From Mycobacterium sp. NS-7484 (GTDB lineage Bacteria > Actinomycetota > Actinomycetes > Mycobacteriales > Mycobacteriaceae), in contig NZ_MBEJ01000066.1 of assembly GCF_001953975.1 (NCBI RefSeq), positions 1 through 64,000 of the forward strand: 64,000 nt of DNA. Direction: 5' to 3'. The stretch's first letter is position 1, and the number at the start of each line of letters is the position of its first letter. Below, in pieces: positions 28,157 to 36,977 of this stretch. The position numbers were made by a program, and so were the translations under genes. The notes beneath the pieces are model-generated. The model was not told the DNA's origin and did not search any database. It saw only the letters and a program-made list of their open reading frames with translations.

Positions 28157-28177
28157 TCGTCCAACATACTGGGAGCA
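28157..28177. promoter_or_regulatory. Overlapping divergent -10 elements, grcC1 / menJ
   Basis: The whole gap between the two start codons is 21 bp. The 8-mer AACATACT (28163-28170) reads as TATGTT on the minus strand, 6 bases before the grcC1 ATG, and contains CATACT on the plus strand, 7 bases before the menJ ATG. Both distances are those of mycobacterial leaderless transcripts, so the two promoters share four bases of -10 and their -35 regions must lie in each other's coding sequence. Confidence 0.6.
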
Positions 28178-29398
28178 ATGGATATCAAGGCAGACGTGGT
28201 CGTTGTCGGCGCCGGACCGGCCGGGTCGGCGGCCGCCGCATGGGCAGCTCGAGCCGGTCGTGACGTACTCGTCGTCGACGCGGCGCAGTTCCCGCGGGAC
28301 AAGTCCTGCGGCGACGGACTGACGCCGCGGGCGGTTGCCGAGCTGGAACGGCTCGGCATGGGCCCGTGGCTCGACACCCGGATCCGGCATCACGGCCTGC
28401 GGATGTCCGGATTCGGCTCCGACGTCGAAGTGCGGTGGCCCGGACCGTCGTTCCCGTCAACCGGAAGCGCGGTGCCGCGCACCGAACTCGACGACCGGAT
28501 CCGCTCCGTCGCCGCCGACGACGGCGCCAAGATGCGGTTGGGGGTCAAAGCCGTTGGGGTGGATTACGACTCACGCGGACGGGTGGAGTCCGTACAGCTC
28601 GACGACGGCGCCAAGGTCGGCTGCTCACATCTGATCGTGGCCGACGGGGCCCGCTCCACCCTGGGCCGCGTGCTGGGCCGCACCTGGCACAAGGAAACCG
28701 TGTACGGCACCGCCATCCGCGGATACATCGCGACGCCGCGCGCCGACGAGCCGTGGATCACGTCGCATCTGGAGCTGCGTTCCCCCGAGGGCCAGGTGCT
28801 GCCCGGCTACGGCTGGATCTTCCCGCTGGGCAACGGTGAGGTGAACATCGGTGTGGGCGCGCTGGCGACCGCCAAACGTCCCGCTCATGCCGCCCTGCGT
28901 CCGCTGCTGTCGTACTACACCCAGCTGCGCCGCGAGGAGTGGGGTTTTTCCGGGGAGCCACGGGCCGCGCTGTCGGCGCTGCTGCCGATGGGCGGCGCGG
29001 TATCGGGAGTGGCCGGGCCGAACTGGATGCTGGTCGGCGACGCGGCAGCCTGCGTCAACCCGCTCAACGGCGAGGGCATCGACTACGGGCTGGAAACCGG
29101 ACGGCTGGCCGCCGAACTGCTGGGCTCGGGCTCGTACGCGCAGTCCTGGCCCGCGGTGCTGCAGGAGCACTACGCCCACGGGTTCTCGATCGCCCGGCGG
29201 CTGGCCGTGCTGCTCACGCTGCCCCGGTTCCTGCCGGCCTCGGGTCCAGTGGCGATCCGCTCGTCGTTCCTGATGAACATCGCGGTGCGGGTGATGGGCA
29301 ACCTGGTCACCGAAGAAGACGACGACTGGGTGGCCCGGGTGTGGCGGGGTGCGGGCCTGGCGTCGCGTCGCCTTGATCAGCGCAAGCCGTTCAGCTGA
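28178..29398 (+). CDS. menJ: Menaquinone side-chain reductase MenJ (geranylgeranyl reductase family)
   Basis: The 406-aa flavoprotein has an N-terminal FAD motif GAGPAG (11-16), the PRDKSCGDGLTPRA active-site block of geranylgeranyl reductases, and a second FAD site NWMLVGDAAACVNPLNGEGIDYGLETG. In M. tuberculosis MenJ (Rv0561c) saturates the beta-isoprene unit of menaquinone-9. It is divergent from grcC1, which makes the prenyl chain. The last 70 residues are basic and partly hydrophobic, compatible with membrane association. It ends 6 bp from the convergent tspO stop. Confidence 0.93.
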   Translation: MDIKADVVVVGAGPAGSAAAAWAARAGRDVLVVDAAQFPRDKSCGDGLTPRAVAELERLGMGPWLDTRIRHHGLRMSGFGSDVEVRWPGPSFPSTGSAVPRTELDDRIRSVAADDGAKMRLGVKAVGVDYDSRGRVESVQLDDGAKVGCSHLIVADGARSTLGRVLGRTWHKETVYGTAIRGYIATPRADEPWITSHLELRSPEGQVLPGYGWIFPLGNGEVNIGVGALATAKRPAHAALRPLLSYYTQLRREEWGFSGEPRAALSALLPMGGAVSGVAGPNWMLVGDAAACVNPLNGEGIDYGLETGRLAAELLGSGSYAQSWPAVLQEHYAHGFSIARRLAVLLTLPRFLPASGPVAIRSSFLMNIAVRVMGNLVTEEDDDWVARVWRGAGLASRRLDQRKPFS

Positions 29399-29404
29399 TC
29401 GCCG

Positions 29405-29887
29405 TCACCTGCGGTTGAGCATCCAGATTCGGGTGGACAACGCCGTCGCGAAGGCACACCACAGCGGGTAGGGCGTGAGGATGGCGCCGGGCGCGCCCTG
29501 GGTCTGCACTGCGCGACGAGTGAGATCGGCGCTGCTGGCGGTCAAGACCGCGGCGGTGACGGCTGCGACGCCGAGCTGCCGCCGGGTGAAGAACACCCAC
29601 GACCACGCGGCGTTGACGATGAGGTTGCCGGCCAGTGCGGCGGTGTAGGCGCGCGCCTCGTCTTGCTGGCCTTCGGCGCGCAACCGATCGAGCGTGCGGG
29701 CTGAAGTGACCGCGATGTCGGCATAGAGGATCGGCCAGACGATCGGAAAGGCTTGGCGGGGCGGCTGAAATGAGGGCTTGCGCAGCTTTTCGTACCACTT
29801 CGATTGAGCCGGGCGGCTGGCCAGCCCGCCGACGATCGACGTGGCCAGCGTTGCAGAGGCCGTCTTTACCAAGGTGATCGGGCGCAT
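29405..29887 (-). CDS. tspO: TspO/MBR family membrane protein
   Basis: The 160-aa product has the TspO pattern: WYEKLRKPSFQPPRQAFPIVWPILY near residues 31-55, then WSWVFF, and a final aromatic helix. Five membrane segments are expected. TspO proteins bind porphyrins and cholesterol-like ligands and affect tetrapyrrole and stress responses. The conserved WxPPxWxFxPVW motif is partly altered (QPPRQAFPIVWPILYADI), so it may be a divergent member. The start lies about 28 bp from the first unit of an inverted-repeat array. Confidence 0.82.
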   Translation of the reverse strand: MRPITLVKTASATLATSIVGGLASRPAQSKWYEKLRKPSFQPPRQAFPIVWPILYADIAVTSARTLDRLRAEGQQDEARAYTAALAGNLIVNAAWSWVFFTRRQLGVAAVTAAVLTASSADLTRRAVQTQGAPGAILTPYPLWCAFATALSTRIWMLNRR

Positions 29888-29914
29888 GTCGTTCTGATTA
29901 CCCCGCGTCGTCGC

Positions 29915-30148
29915 TTTTTACCCGTGGGTCGTGATCGGCGTCTTGGCACCGCCCTGGAGTAGAAATCGGCGCAATGGCGTGGCAGGCCCAGTCACCGATT
30001 TCTACCCAGGGGTCGCGACTGCACGCCATCAACAGCCCCGAGGTAGAAATTCGCGGGCGCGTCACGGGCCCACTCACCGATTTCTACCCAGGGGTCGCGA
30101 CTGAACGCCATCAACAGCCCTGGGGTAGAAACCGGCGCAGAGGCGTGG
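29915..30148. repeat. Array of alternating inverted repeats, three units
   Basis: Units start near 29915 (diverged), 29985 and 30067. The last two are 82 bp apart and 61/65 identical over their conserved part. Each unit carries TTTCTACCCAGGG and, about 40 bases on, CCCTGGGGTAGAAA, so the GTAGAAA core occurs five or six times in alternating orientation (29915, 29959, 29999, 30043, 30081, 30125). Every unit can fold as a hairpin of about 13 bp with one bulge, and neighbours can pair across units. It fills the gap between ppnP and tspO. No coding potential: an 82-bp period breaks frame. Confidence 0.85.
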
Positions 30149-30149
30149 C

Positions 30150-30431
30150 TCAGCGGTACTCGCAGAGGTAAGCCGTCTCCACCTCGACGCGGACCTGGAA
30201 CTTGCTGTCCGCGGGCACCGTGAATTGCTCACCGGCCGCGAAAGTTTCCCACTCCTCGCGGCCCGGCAGCTTGACGGTCAGCGCACCCGAGACCACCCGC
30301 ATGATCTCGAGCTGGGAGGTACCGAACTCGTATTCGCCGACGGCCATGACGCCGACGGTCGCCGGGCCCTGTTGCGTCGCGAAGGCGATCGAGGCGACGT
30401 CGCCGCCGAAGTACTCGTTGACCTTGAACAA
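30150..30431 (-). CDS. ppnP: Pyrimidine/purine nucleoside phosphorylase PpnP
   Basis: The 93-aa cupin-fold protein matches the YaiE/DUF1255 family: [40 protein letters not shown], and [23 protein letters not shown]. PpnP cleaves many nucleosides with phosphate. The start is TTG at 30431, fixed by AAGGAG five bases upstream and by the family N-terminus MFKVNEYF. It ends next to the inverted-repeat array. Confidence 0.93.
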   Translation of the reverse strand: MFKVNEYFGGDVASIAFATQQGPATVGVMAVGEYEFGTSQLEIMRVVSGALTVKLPGREEWETFAAGEQFTVPADSKFQVRVEVETAYLCEYR

Positions 30432-30491
30432 TGCGGCTCCTTGAATTCGGGTGAGTGGAAGGATAACCGGGCGCGAAACCGCTGCTGACGG

Positions 30492-31427
30492 CTACACCAC
30501 GTACTTGAGCACCCCGAGCATCGCGTTCTCGTCGGCCGGCTCCTCGGTGCAGCGCGTCAGCCCGGCCAGCACCGCCGACGCGTCCATGCCGGTGCCGATC
30601 AACACCAATTCGGTGCCACCCCCACGCCGCTTTTCGAAGCGCAGCGAGCTTCCGACCAACTGCACCAGGAAGCGCTGCACACCGAAGTCGACGAAACCCT
30701 TTGCCCGGTACAGACCTTCGGGGCGGTCCTGCAGAAACTCCATGAACCGCCGGGGGTTCACCACGGCGTCGGTGCGGAACTCGACGCTCTGATACTCGGG
30801 GTGGTGATGATCGTGCTCATCGTGCAGCAGCTCATCGAAGGACAGCTGGGCCTGCGGCGCCCGTGACCGCGGCCGGTCGATCAGCAACTCGGGGTCGATG
30901 CGGGCAAATTCGGTGGGCAGCACGGGAACCCGCGGACTCTGCTCACGGATCCGCGCCGCCAGGCCCTCGAGGTCCGTGCACTCCGACGCCTTGTTGAGCA
31001 CCACCAGATCGGCGACCCGCAACCCATGGCCGAGCTCGGGTTGCAGGCCGTCGACCACCAGCACCAGCCCGGCGTAGTGGAAGCGAGGATCATCGGTGGC
31101 GGTGATGGTGCGGGCCAGTGCGGCCGGCTCGGCGACACCGCTGGCCTCCACGACGATGAGGTCCAGCCGGGGTTTGACGGCCGCGAGCGTGCCGAGCATC
31201 TCGCCGGTTTCCTCCGCATCCACCACGCAGCAGATGCACCCGTTGGACAGTGAGGCCATCGCGTCGACCTGACCGGCCACCAGCATGGCGTCGATGTTGA
31301 CCGCGCCGAAGTCGTTGACCAGCGCGCCGATGCGCACGCCGCGACTGTTGCGGAGCAGGTGATTGAGCAGCGTGGTCTTCCCGGCGCCGAGATGCCCGGC
31401 GACCGCCAGCACGGGTACCGATGTCAC
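30492..31427 (-). CDS. CobW-family GTPase (zinc metallochaperone type)
   Basis: The 311-aa G3E GTPase has a P-loop GHLGAGKTT (11-19), a CICC metal site (Cys64, Cys66, Cys67), ASGVAEP switch region, and VVLNKASE as the guanine-specificity motif. A His/Asp-rich loop (HDEHDHHHPEY, near residue 206) may hold extra metal, and the C-terminal CobW_C domain follows. Such proteins deliver zinc or cobalt to client enzymes. No Zur box was recognised upstream. The GTG at 31427 follows TACGAT by 6 bases, suggesting a leaderless transcript. Confidence 0.9.
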   Translation of the reverse strand: MTSVPVLAVAGHLGAGKTTLLNHLLRNSRGVRIGALVNDFGAVNIDAMLVAGQVDAMASLSNGCICCVVDAEETGEMLGTLAAVKPRLDLIVVEASGVAEPAALARTITATDDPRFHYAGLVLVVDGLQPELGHGLRVADLVVLNKASECTDLEGLAARIREQSPRVPVLPTEFARIDPELLIDRPRSRAPQAQLSFDELLHDEHDHHHPEYQSVEFRTDAVVNPRRFMEFLQDRPEGLYRAKGFVDFGVQRFLVQLVGSSLRFEKRRGGGTELVLIGTGMDASAVLAGLTRCTEEPADENAMLGVLKYVV

Positions 31428-31769
31428 CGGGCCATCGTAGGCGGTGGCCTGAATCCCGAGACCGGTGTTCTCGGCAACCTCCTCGGCGGCTAAGTTAATG
31501 CTGGTTCCCCCGCTGGCGGGCCGAAACGCCGCGGCGAGCCCCCGCCTGAAGCGTCACGATCGACGAATCACAAACTCGGGCATCCAACTGTTCTGGACCT
31601 GAGAAGACACGCCGTCCCACTCGAGAATGACCATTCACTTAATTCTTGCGGTGGCGTCACGAAATGTGACATGCTCCACAGGCGACCGGGGGGTCGAAAA
31701 GTGCGTCAGCACAGCCGGTGGTCACCGGTTCCGGCCCCGCGCATGCCACCACATCGCGGAAGGAACTCG
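31428..31769 (+). promoter_or_regulatory. Control region of the plus-strand mce operon
   Basis: A 342-bp gap without a gene. TTGCGG (31646-31651) and CATGCT (31670-31675), 18 bp apart, form a candidate promoter. Its spacer holds the inverted repeat GTCAC-GAAAT-GTGAC (31656-31670), and GAATG-AC-CATTC (31625-31636) lies just upstream of the -35. Repressor binding at either would block transcription. The UTR is about 88 nt and ends with GGAAGG before the yrbEA ATG. Confidence 0.5.
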
Positions 31770-32579
31770 ATGACCTACGAGCTACCGGCGTCCAAGGGCC
31801 CCGTACGGGACGTCCTGGTCCAGGGCGGCTACGTGCTCGGCTTCTCGGTGCAGGCGCTCGTCAGCGTCGTCACCGCGTTGGTCCGTCGCCGTCTGGTGCT
31901 CGATGAGGTGGTCACCCAGACCCTGTTCATCGGCCGGGTCTGCACCGGCCCGGCGCTGCTGCTGATGATGCCGATCGGCGTGTTCATCGCGGTATCGGTC
32001 GGTGAGCTGGCCGGGCGGATCGGCGCCGGAGGCTACTCGGGTGCGGTGGTGGCCTTCATCATCGTCGGGCAGGCCGCGGCCCTGGTGTGCGCGTTGATGA
32101 TGGCCGGCGTGGCCGGCTCGGCGATCTGCACCGACCTCGGATCACGCACCATCCGCGAGGAGATCGACGCGATGGAGGTGATGGGGCTGGACGTGATCGA
32201 GCGCCTGGTCGCACCGCGGCTGGTTGCCGCCGTCATCGTCGCCCTCGCGCTGTGCTCGATCGTCACCTTCGGCGGCGTGATGGCCTGCTACCTCTACCAC
32301 ATCAGCGTCCAACACCTGCCCGCCGGAACGTTTTTGGCCACTTTCAGTCAGTACGGCCAGGTGTCGGACTTCGTGATGGCGCTGATCAAATCGGCGGTCT
32401 TCGGGCTCACCGCCACCCTGGTGGCCACCTTCAAGGGCCTGCACACCAAAGGCGGCGCCGGCGGCGTGGCCAACGCGGTCAACGAGGCCGTGGTGCTGGC
32501 CTTCGCGCTCGTCTTTATCCTCAACACCACCATGTCGGCGCTGTACACCGTGGTGGTTCCCGCGGTGGGTAGTTACTGA
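31770..32579 (+). CDS. YrbE-family permease A (MlaE-like), plus-strand mce operon
   Basis: The 269-aa integral membrane protein has the YrbE/MlaE block DLGSRTIREEIDAMEVMGLDVIERLVAPR. It is shorter at the N-terminus than the minus-strand YrbEA and clearly divergent from it, so the two operons are paralogous rather than a recent duplication. The ATG at 31770 follows GGAAGG by 6 bases. First gene of a second complete mce operon. Confidence 0.92.
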   Translation: MTYELPASKGPVRDVLVQGGYVLGFSVQALVSVVTALVRRRLVLDEVVTQTLFIGRVCTGPALLLMMPIGVFIAVSVGELAGRIGAGGYSGAVVAFIIVGQAAALVCALMMAGVAGSAICTDLGSRTIREEIDAMEVMGLDVIERLVAPRLVAAVIVALALCSIVTFGGVMACYLYHISVQHLPAGTFLATFSQYGQVSDFVMALIKSAVFGLTATLVATFKGLHTKGGAGGVANAVNEAVVLAFALVFILNTTMSALYTVVVPAVGSY

Positions 32580-33436
32580 TGACCGCCCTGAGCAGCAGTG
32601 CTGCGCTGCACCGGATTTCGCGTCCCGCGGTCGCCGGGTACGACGCCCTTGCGGTGGCCGGCCAACATGTCACGTTCTACGCCAAGGTGCTGCGCTCCCT
32701 GCCGTACGCCCTGGTGCACTACCGCAAGCACACGCTGGGCCAGATCGGTGAGGTCACCTTCGGCACCAGCTCGCTGTTGTCCGGCGGCGGAACCATCGGC
32801 ATCGTGTTCGCCATGTCGCTGGCGGCGGCGATGATGCTGGGCGTCGAGACCCAGCGCGGGCTGGACCTGGTCGGGATGAACACGCTCTCGGGCATGCTCG
32901 CCGCGATCGCCAACACCCGCGAGCTGGCGCCGGTGGTGGTGGCAATCGCGTTGGCGGCCAAGGTCGGAACCGGATTCACCGCCCAGATCGGCGCGATGCG
33001 GATCTCCGACGAGATCGACGCGCTCGACGCGATGGCGCTGCGCTCGATCCCCTACCTGGTCGGCACCCGCGTGCTGGCCTCGGTGGTCTGCGTCATCCCG
33101 ATCTACATGATCGGTCTGCTGGCCAGCTACCTATCCACCCGCACCGTGGTGGTGATCTTCAACGGCGCCTCCCCCGGCACCTACGACTACTTCTTTCATC
33201 TGGCTTTGGGACCGAGCGACCTGCTCTACTCCGGGATCAAGGCAATCGTCTTCGCCATCGTGGTGGCGTTGGTGCACTGCACCTACGGCTACTTCGCCTC
33301 CGGCGGTCCGGCCGGGGTCGGCCAGGCCGCGGGCCGGGCGCTGCGCACCGCGATCCTCGCGGTCGGCATCCTCGACGTGCTGCTGACGTTCGCGTTATGG
33401 GGCCTGGTTCCCGAAATCCCGGGGATGGGAATATGA
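32579..33436 (+). CDS. YrbE-family permease B (MlaE-like), plus-strand mce operon
   Basis: The 285-aa MlaE/YrbE membrane protein has NTRELAPVVVAIALAAKVGTGFTAQIGAMRISDEIDALD, the ATPase-coupling block. Its start overlaps the preceding stop by one base (TGATG) and its end overlaps mceA by 4 bases. It forms the transport channel together with YrbEA. Confidence 0.92.
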   Translation: MTALSSSAALHRISRPAVAGYDALAVAGQHVTFYAKVLRSLPYALVHYRKHTLGQIGEVTFGTSSLLSGGGTIGIVFAMSLAAAMMLGVETQRGLDLVGMNTLSGMLAAIANTRELAPVVVAIALAAKVGTGFTAQIGAMRISDEIDALDAMALRSIPYLVGTRVLASVVCVIPIYMIGLLASYLSTRTVVVIFNGASPGTYDYFFHLALGPSDLLYSGIKAIVFAIVVALVHCTYGYFASGGPAGVGQAAGRALRTAILAVGILDVLLTFALWGLVPEIPGMGI

Positions 33437-34869
33437 CCCGGCTCAGGCGTCTCGGAAAGCGCCGCGGGTATTCGGAACCCAGCCGGGCACGACTGGCCCT
33501 GCGCGGCCTCGGCGCGGTGGGGGTGGCCCTCGCCGTGGCGGCCGTGCTGGTGGCCCGAGCCTCGGGAAATCTGGAGCGCAGCGCCGACGTGTACGTCGGG
33601 GTCCCGGTGTCGGCCGGGTTGATCACCGGTGGCTCCCCGGTCCGCTACCACGGCGTCAACGTCGGGCGCATCGCCGACATCGAGTCGGGCACCCATACGT
33701 CACGGGTCCGGCTGGCGATCGAGCCCGGCAGCCTCGGGATCATCCCGTCCTCGGCCGTGGCCCGGATCGTGCCACGGACCTTCTTCGGCGACATCTACCT
33801 GCAGCTGGTCGACCCGCAGGGCACCCGGTCCGCCACGGGACTGCGGCCCGGAGACACCGTGGCGATCGACCAGAGCCCCGATGCGATGGCCCTCTACGAC
33901 GTGTTCACCAAGATCGTCGAACTGTTCTCACAGATCAAGCCCGAGCGCATGCAGACCGCGCTCACCGCGATCAGCCAGTCGTTGCGCAACCGCGGATCGG
34001 AACTGGGCGAAACGATCGACAACCTGAGCGCCGGGGCCGAGGCACTGACCCCGTCACTCGTCCGATTCCTCGACACCACACCGCAATTCCGCGACGTGAT
34101 GGTCTCACTGAACACCGCGACGCCCGACATCATCTCCACGCTGTCGGCGGCCACCTCGGTGTCCAACCGGATGGTGGACGATCAGAAGAAGTTCGCCACC
34201 GCGATCGACGGTTTCGCCCGGTTTTCCTCGGTGCTCACCTCGTTCCTGTCTGATCACCGCGAGCAGTTGATCACCGTGGTCGACGCGGCCGGAAAGATCA
34301 TGGCCACCACCGCAGCTCAGCCGCTGGGGTTGGTCGACACCCTGGCCGGTGCGCAAGCGTTCGGTGAGGCCGGCGCCAAGGTGTTTGCGACGGGCAAGTT
34401 CAACATCACCGCGGTGGCCACCTTCGCCGGGCCGATGCCGTATTCGATGGAGGACTGCCCCGTGTACGGCAGCACCCCGGGCGCCCGGTGTGCCGAATCC
34501 GCGCCGTCAGGACACGTTCCACCACAACCGGCCGACGTGCTGTCCCGCCCGGCGGCCTCCCTGCCGGTCACACCGTTCACGCCGCCGGCACCACACCTGC
34601 CGACGCACTCTTCCCTGCCGCCGGGGCCGGGCCTGCCACAGTCCGCGCCCATCCCCTCGGATCCGCTTCCGGCCGAGGCGATCCCGAGTTCGCCGGCCGT
34701 CGCGGCACCTGCCTCGGCCGTGGTCGACGCCGACGGCCAGGCCCATGCGCTGGCCGTGCTGCAGGACGAACTGCTGCCGCCGGCCGGTGCCCCGTCGACC
34801 CAACCGAACATCGCCACGGTGCTCATGCTCGGCCCGCTGGTGCGCGGCACGGAGGTACAGATCTCATGA
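33433..34869 (+). CDS. MCE family protein MceA (plus-strand operon)
   Basis: The 478-aa protein has a basic N-terminus (TRLRRLGKRRGY), one membrane segment (about 27-46), an MCE domain (DVYVGVPVSAGLITGGSPVRYHGVNVGRI), helices, and a Pro/Ala-rich tail of about 100 residues from residue 365. Cys residues sit at DCPVYG and ARCAES before the tail, as in the other MceA. The start at 33433 is set by the ATGA overlap with yrbEB. Confidence 0.9.
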   Translation: MTRLRRLGKRRGYSEPSRARLALRGLGAVGVALAVAAVLVARASGNLERSADVYVGVPVSAGLITGGSPVRYHGVNVGRIADIESGTHTSRVRLAIEPGSLGIIPSSAVARIVPRTFFGDIYLQLVDPQGTRSATGLRPGDTVAIDQSPDAMALYDVFTKIVELFSQIKPERMQTALTAISQSLRNRGSELGETIDNLSAGAEALTPSLVRFLDTTPQFRDVMVSLNTATPDIISTLSAATSVSNRMVDDQKKFATAIDGFARFSSVLTSFLSDHREQLITVVDAAGKIMATTAAQPLGLVDTLAGAQAFGEAGAKVFATGKFNITAVATFAGPMPYSMEDCPVYGSTPGARCAESAPSGHVPPQPADVLSRPAASLPVTPFTPPAPHLPTHSSLPPGPGLPQSAPIPSDPLPAEAIPSSPAVAAPASAVVDADGQAHALAVLQDELLPPAGAPSTQPNIATVLMLGPLVRGTEVQIS

Positions 34870-35918
34870 ACCGCAACCGGCGATGGCAATCCTGGGCCAA
34901 ACTGGGCGCCTTCAGCACCACCGGCGTCCTCAGCGCCGTCCTGGTGATCAACACCCTGTCGGTGCCGGTGCGTGGCAGCACGGTCACCTATCAGGCCCAG
35001 TTCACCAGCGTGGAAGGCCTCAATGTCGGAAACCCGGTGACCATGAACGGGATTCGCATCGGCCGGGTGGATTCGATCCGGTTCGCCTCCAACGCCGACG
35101 GCACCAGCCGGGCCGACGTGGACATCGAGGTCAAATCCGATTTCACATTGACCAGCAACGTCACCGCGGCCGTGCGTTACGGCGACATGCTCGGCGCCCG
35201 CTACGTCGCCCTGTCCGATCCGGGTGGGGCGATCATGGACGTCTCCACCGACGAGCCGCCGGCCCGGCTGGCCGCCGGCGGTGTCATCCCGCTGGCGCAA
35301 ACCTCCCCGGCGGTGGATCTGACTGCGCTGCTCAACGGATTCAAACCGCTGTTCGACGCGCTGGCCCCCGAGCAGGTCAACACCCTGACCCGAGGATTCG
35401 TCGAGACCTTCAGCGGCCAGGCTCAGACGCTGACCACGCTGCTCACCCAGATCGCCGCCATGACAAGCTCGTTGAGCAACAATGCGGGGATTTTCACCCA
35501 GCTGATCGACAACATGTCGAGCCTGATGCACACGATGAACGCGCGGCAGCCGCAGCTGGAGCAGATGCTGACCGGGCTCAACCGGCTCAGCGCCGCCGTC
35601 ACCTCAGGGGACCGGCAGTTCGAGTTGCTCATCGACGAGGGCAACGCCGTGCTGGCCACGCTGGCCAACACGGTCAACAGCTCCAGTGCGGCCTACGGAG
35701 ACACCATCACCAACCTCAATGCCATGCTGCAGACCTGGCAGCCCAACACCGAGCAATTCACCACGTTGCTGGCCCGGCTGCCGGAGTTCGGCGATGCGAT
35801 CAACCGCACCTCCAGCTACGGCGGATTCGTCAGCCTGTACCTGTGTAACTTCACCCTGAAAGTTGCCAGCCACGAAGCCAACATCTTCGGCTACACGCAT
35901 TCCGAGGTGTGTCTGTAG
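34866..35918 (+). CDS. MCE family protein MceB (plus-strand operon)
   Basis: The 350-aa protein has one membrane segment after NRNRRWQSWAKLGAF, an MCE domain (VTYQAQFTSVEGLNVGNPVTMNGIRIGRV), and a long alpha-helical region with DLTALLNGFKPLFDAL, the block also seen in the minus-strand MceB. Cys residues near the C-terminus (YLCNFTL, EVCL) are typical. Overlaps mceA by 4 bp and abuts mceC. Confidence 0.9.
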   Translation: MNRNRRWQSWAKLGAFSTTGVLSAVLVINTLSVPVRGSTVTYQAQFTSVEGLNVGNPVTMNGIRIGRVDSIRFASNADGTSRADVDIEVKSDFTLTSNVTAAVRYGDMLGARYVALSDPGGAIMDVSTDEPPARLAAGGVIPLAQTSPAVDLTALLNGFKPLFDALAPEQVNTLTRGFVETFSGQAQTLTTLLTQIAAMTSSLSNNAGIFTQLIDNMSSLMHTMNARQPQLEQMLTGLNRLSAAVTSGDRQFELLIDEGNAVLATLANTVNSSSAAYGDTITNLNAMLQTWQPNTEQFTTLLARLPEFGDAINRTSSYGGFVSLYLCNFTLKVASHEANIFGYTHSEVCL

Positions 35919-36977
35919 ATGATGTTCCTCGTCAAACTGATCGACCTCTTCGTCGGCGCGGTGATCTTCCTCTTCATCAAAGATCAGCGCAAACACAACC
36001 CGTCAATTCCCTTGGCGCTGGGACTGATCGGCACCATCACCTTGGTGGCGATCATGGTGGTCTCGGTCGGTATCCCGCGAGCGGTGTATCACGTGCGCAC
36101 CAACGCCTATGTCGCCGAACTCGCCAACGCCAGCGGTCTGACCGCCGGCGATCCGGTGTACGTGGCCGGGGTGCCCGCCGGGCGGGTGGAAGACGTCGCC
36201 CTGGCCGTCGACCGCGTCCGCGTCGGCTTCCGGCTCGACAAGGCCCAGCCGCTGGGCAACCGCACCACCGTCACGGTGCGGCTGCGCACCGTGTTGGGTA
36301 AGCGGTTCCTCGATGTGATGCCGGCCGGGACCGTCAATGGCGTTGATTCCAATGTGATTCCGTTGTCGCGCACCACCGTCCCGTACAGCCTCGATGAGGT
36401 CGGACGGAAGGCCGCCGACACCGCCGAGCACGTCGACCAGCAGCCGCTGACCGCGATGATGACCACCCTGACCGAGACCATGCCCGGCAACAGCGCCGAG
36501 CTCGGTAAAGCCCTGGCCGGGATCAGCGCCGCCAGTTCGGCCTTCGCCGACAACGGCGACAAGATCGACGAGATTCTGCGGATCAGTCGGCAGATGGCCG
36601 AAATGCTGTCCCATCAAACCGATTCCCTGGCCGACACCGCCGCCAACGCCCAGTACATCGTGTCCTCGTTGGCCGCACGCCGGCAGGCGCTCACCGACAT
36701 CGTGAACAACCTGACCGCGATCATGCATCACCTGGCCGCCGTCTACACCGACAAGCAGGCGGACTTCAGCAGCCTGATCACCGGTCTCACCGCGGTCACC
36801 GGCACCTTGAAGGCCAACGTGGACAAGATCGACCAGACCCTGGTGAAGATGCCCCCGGCGATCCGCGCCGTCACCAACGCCACCGGCAACGGCACCTGGG
36901 CCGACGTCAACTCGCCTTCCCTCGTGATGCCCGACAACCTGTTGTGCTTCCTCAACGTTCAGCGGGAGTGCCGATGA
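35919..36977 (+). CDS. MCE family protein MceC (plus-strand operon)
   Basis: The 352-aa protein has an unusual hydrophobic stretch right at the N-terminus (MMFLVKLIDLFVGAVIFLFIK) followed by a second membrane segment (LALGLIGTITLVAIMVV), whereas most MceC proteins have a single segment. The MCE domain contains ASGLTAGDPVYVAGVPAGRVED. It ends LLCFLNVQRECR. Two ATGs stand in tandem directly after the mceB stop. Confidence 0.88.
   Translation: MMFLVKLIDLFVGAVIFLFIKDQRKHNPSIPLALGLIGTITLVAIMVVSVGIPRAVYHVRTNAYVAELANASGLTAGDPVYVAGVPAGRVEDVALAVDRVRVGFRLDKAQPLGNRTTVTVRLRTVLGKRFLDVMPAGTVNGVDSNVIPLSRTTVPYSLDEVGRKAADTAEHVDQQPLTAMMTTLTETMPGNSAELGKALAGISAASSAFADNGDKIDEILRISRQMAEMLSHQTDSLADTAANAQYIVSSLAARRQALTDIVNNLTAIMHHLAAVYTDKQADFSSLITGLTAVTGTLKANVDKIDQTLVKMPPAIRAVTNATGNGTWADVNSPSLVMPDNLLCFLNVQRECR

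Noticed and set aside
29915..30148. Repeat array considered as a CRISPR
   Set aside because: Units alternate in orientation, the spacers are themselves conserved, and there are no cas genes in the window.
29974..30171. 65-codon frame across the repeat array
   Set aside because: The 82-bp period is not a multiple of three, so the repeats encode different residues; no ribosome site; ends inside ppnP.
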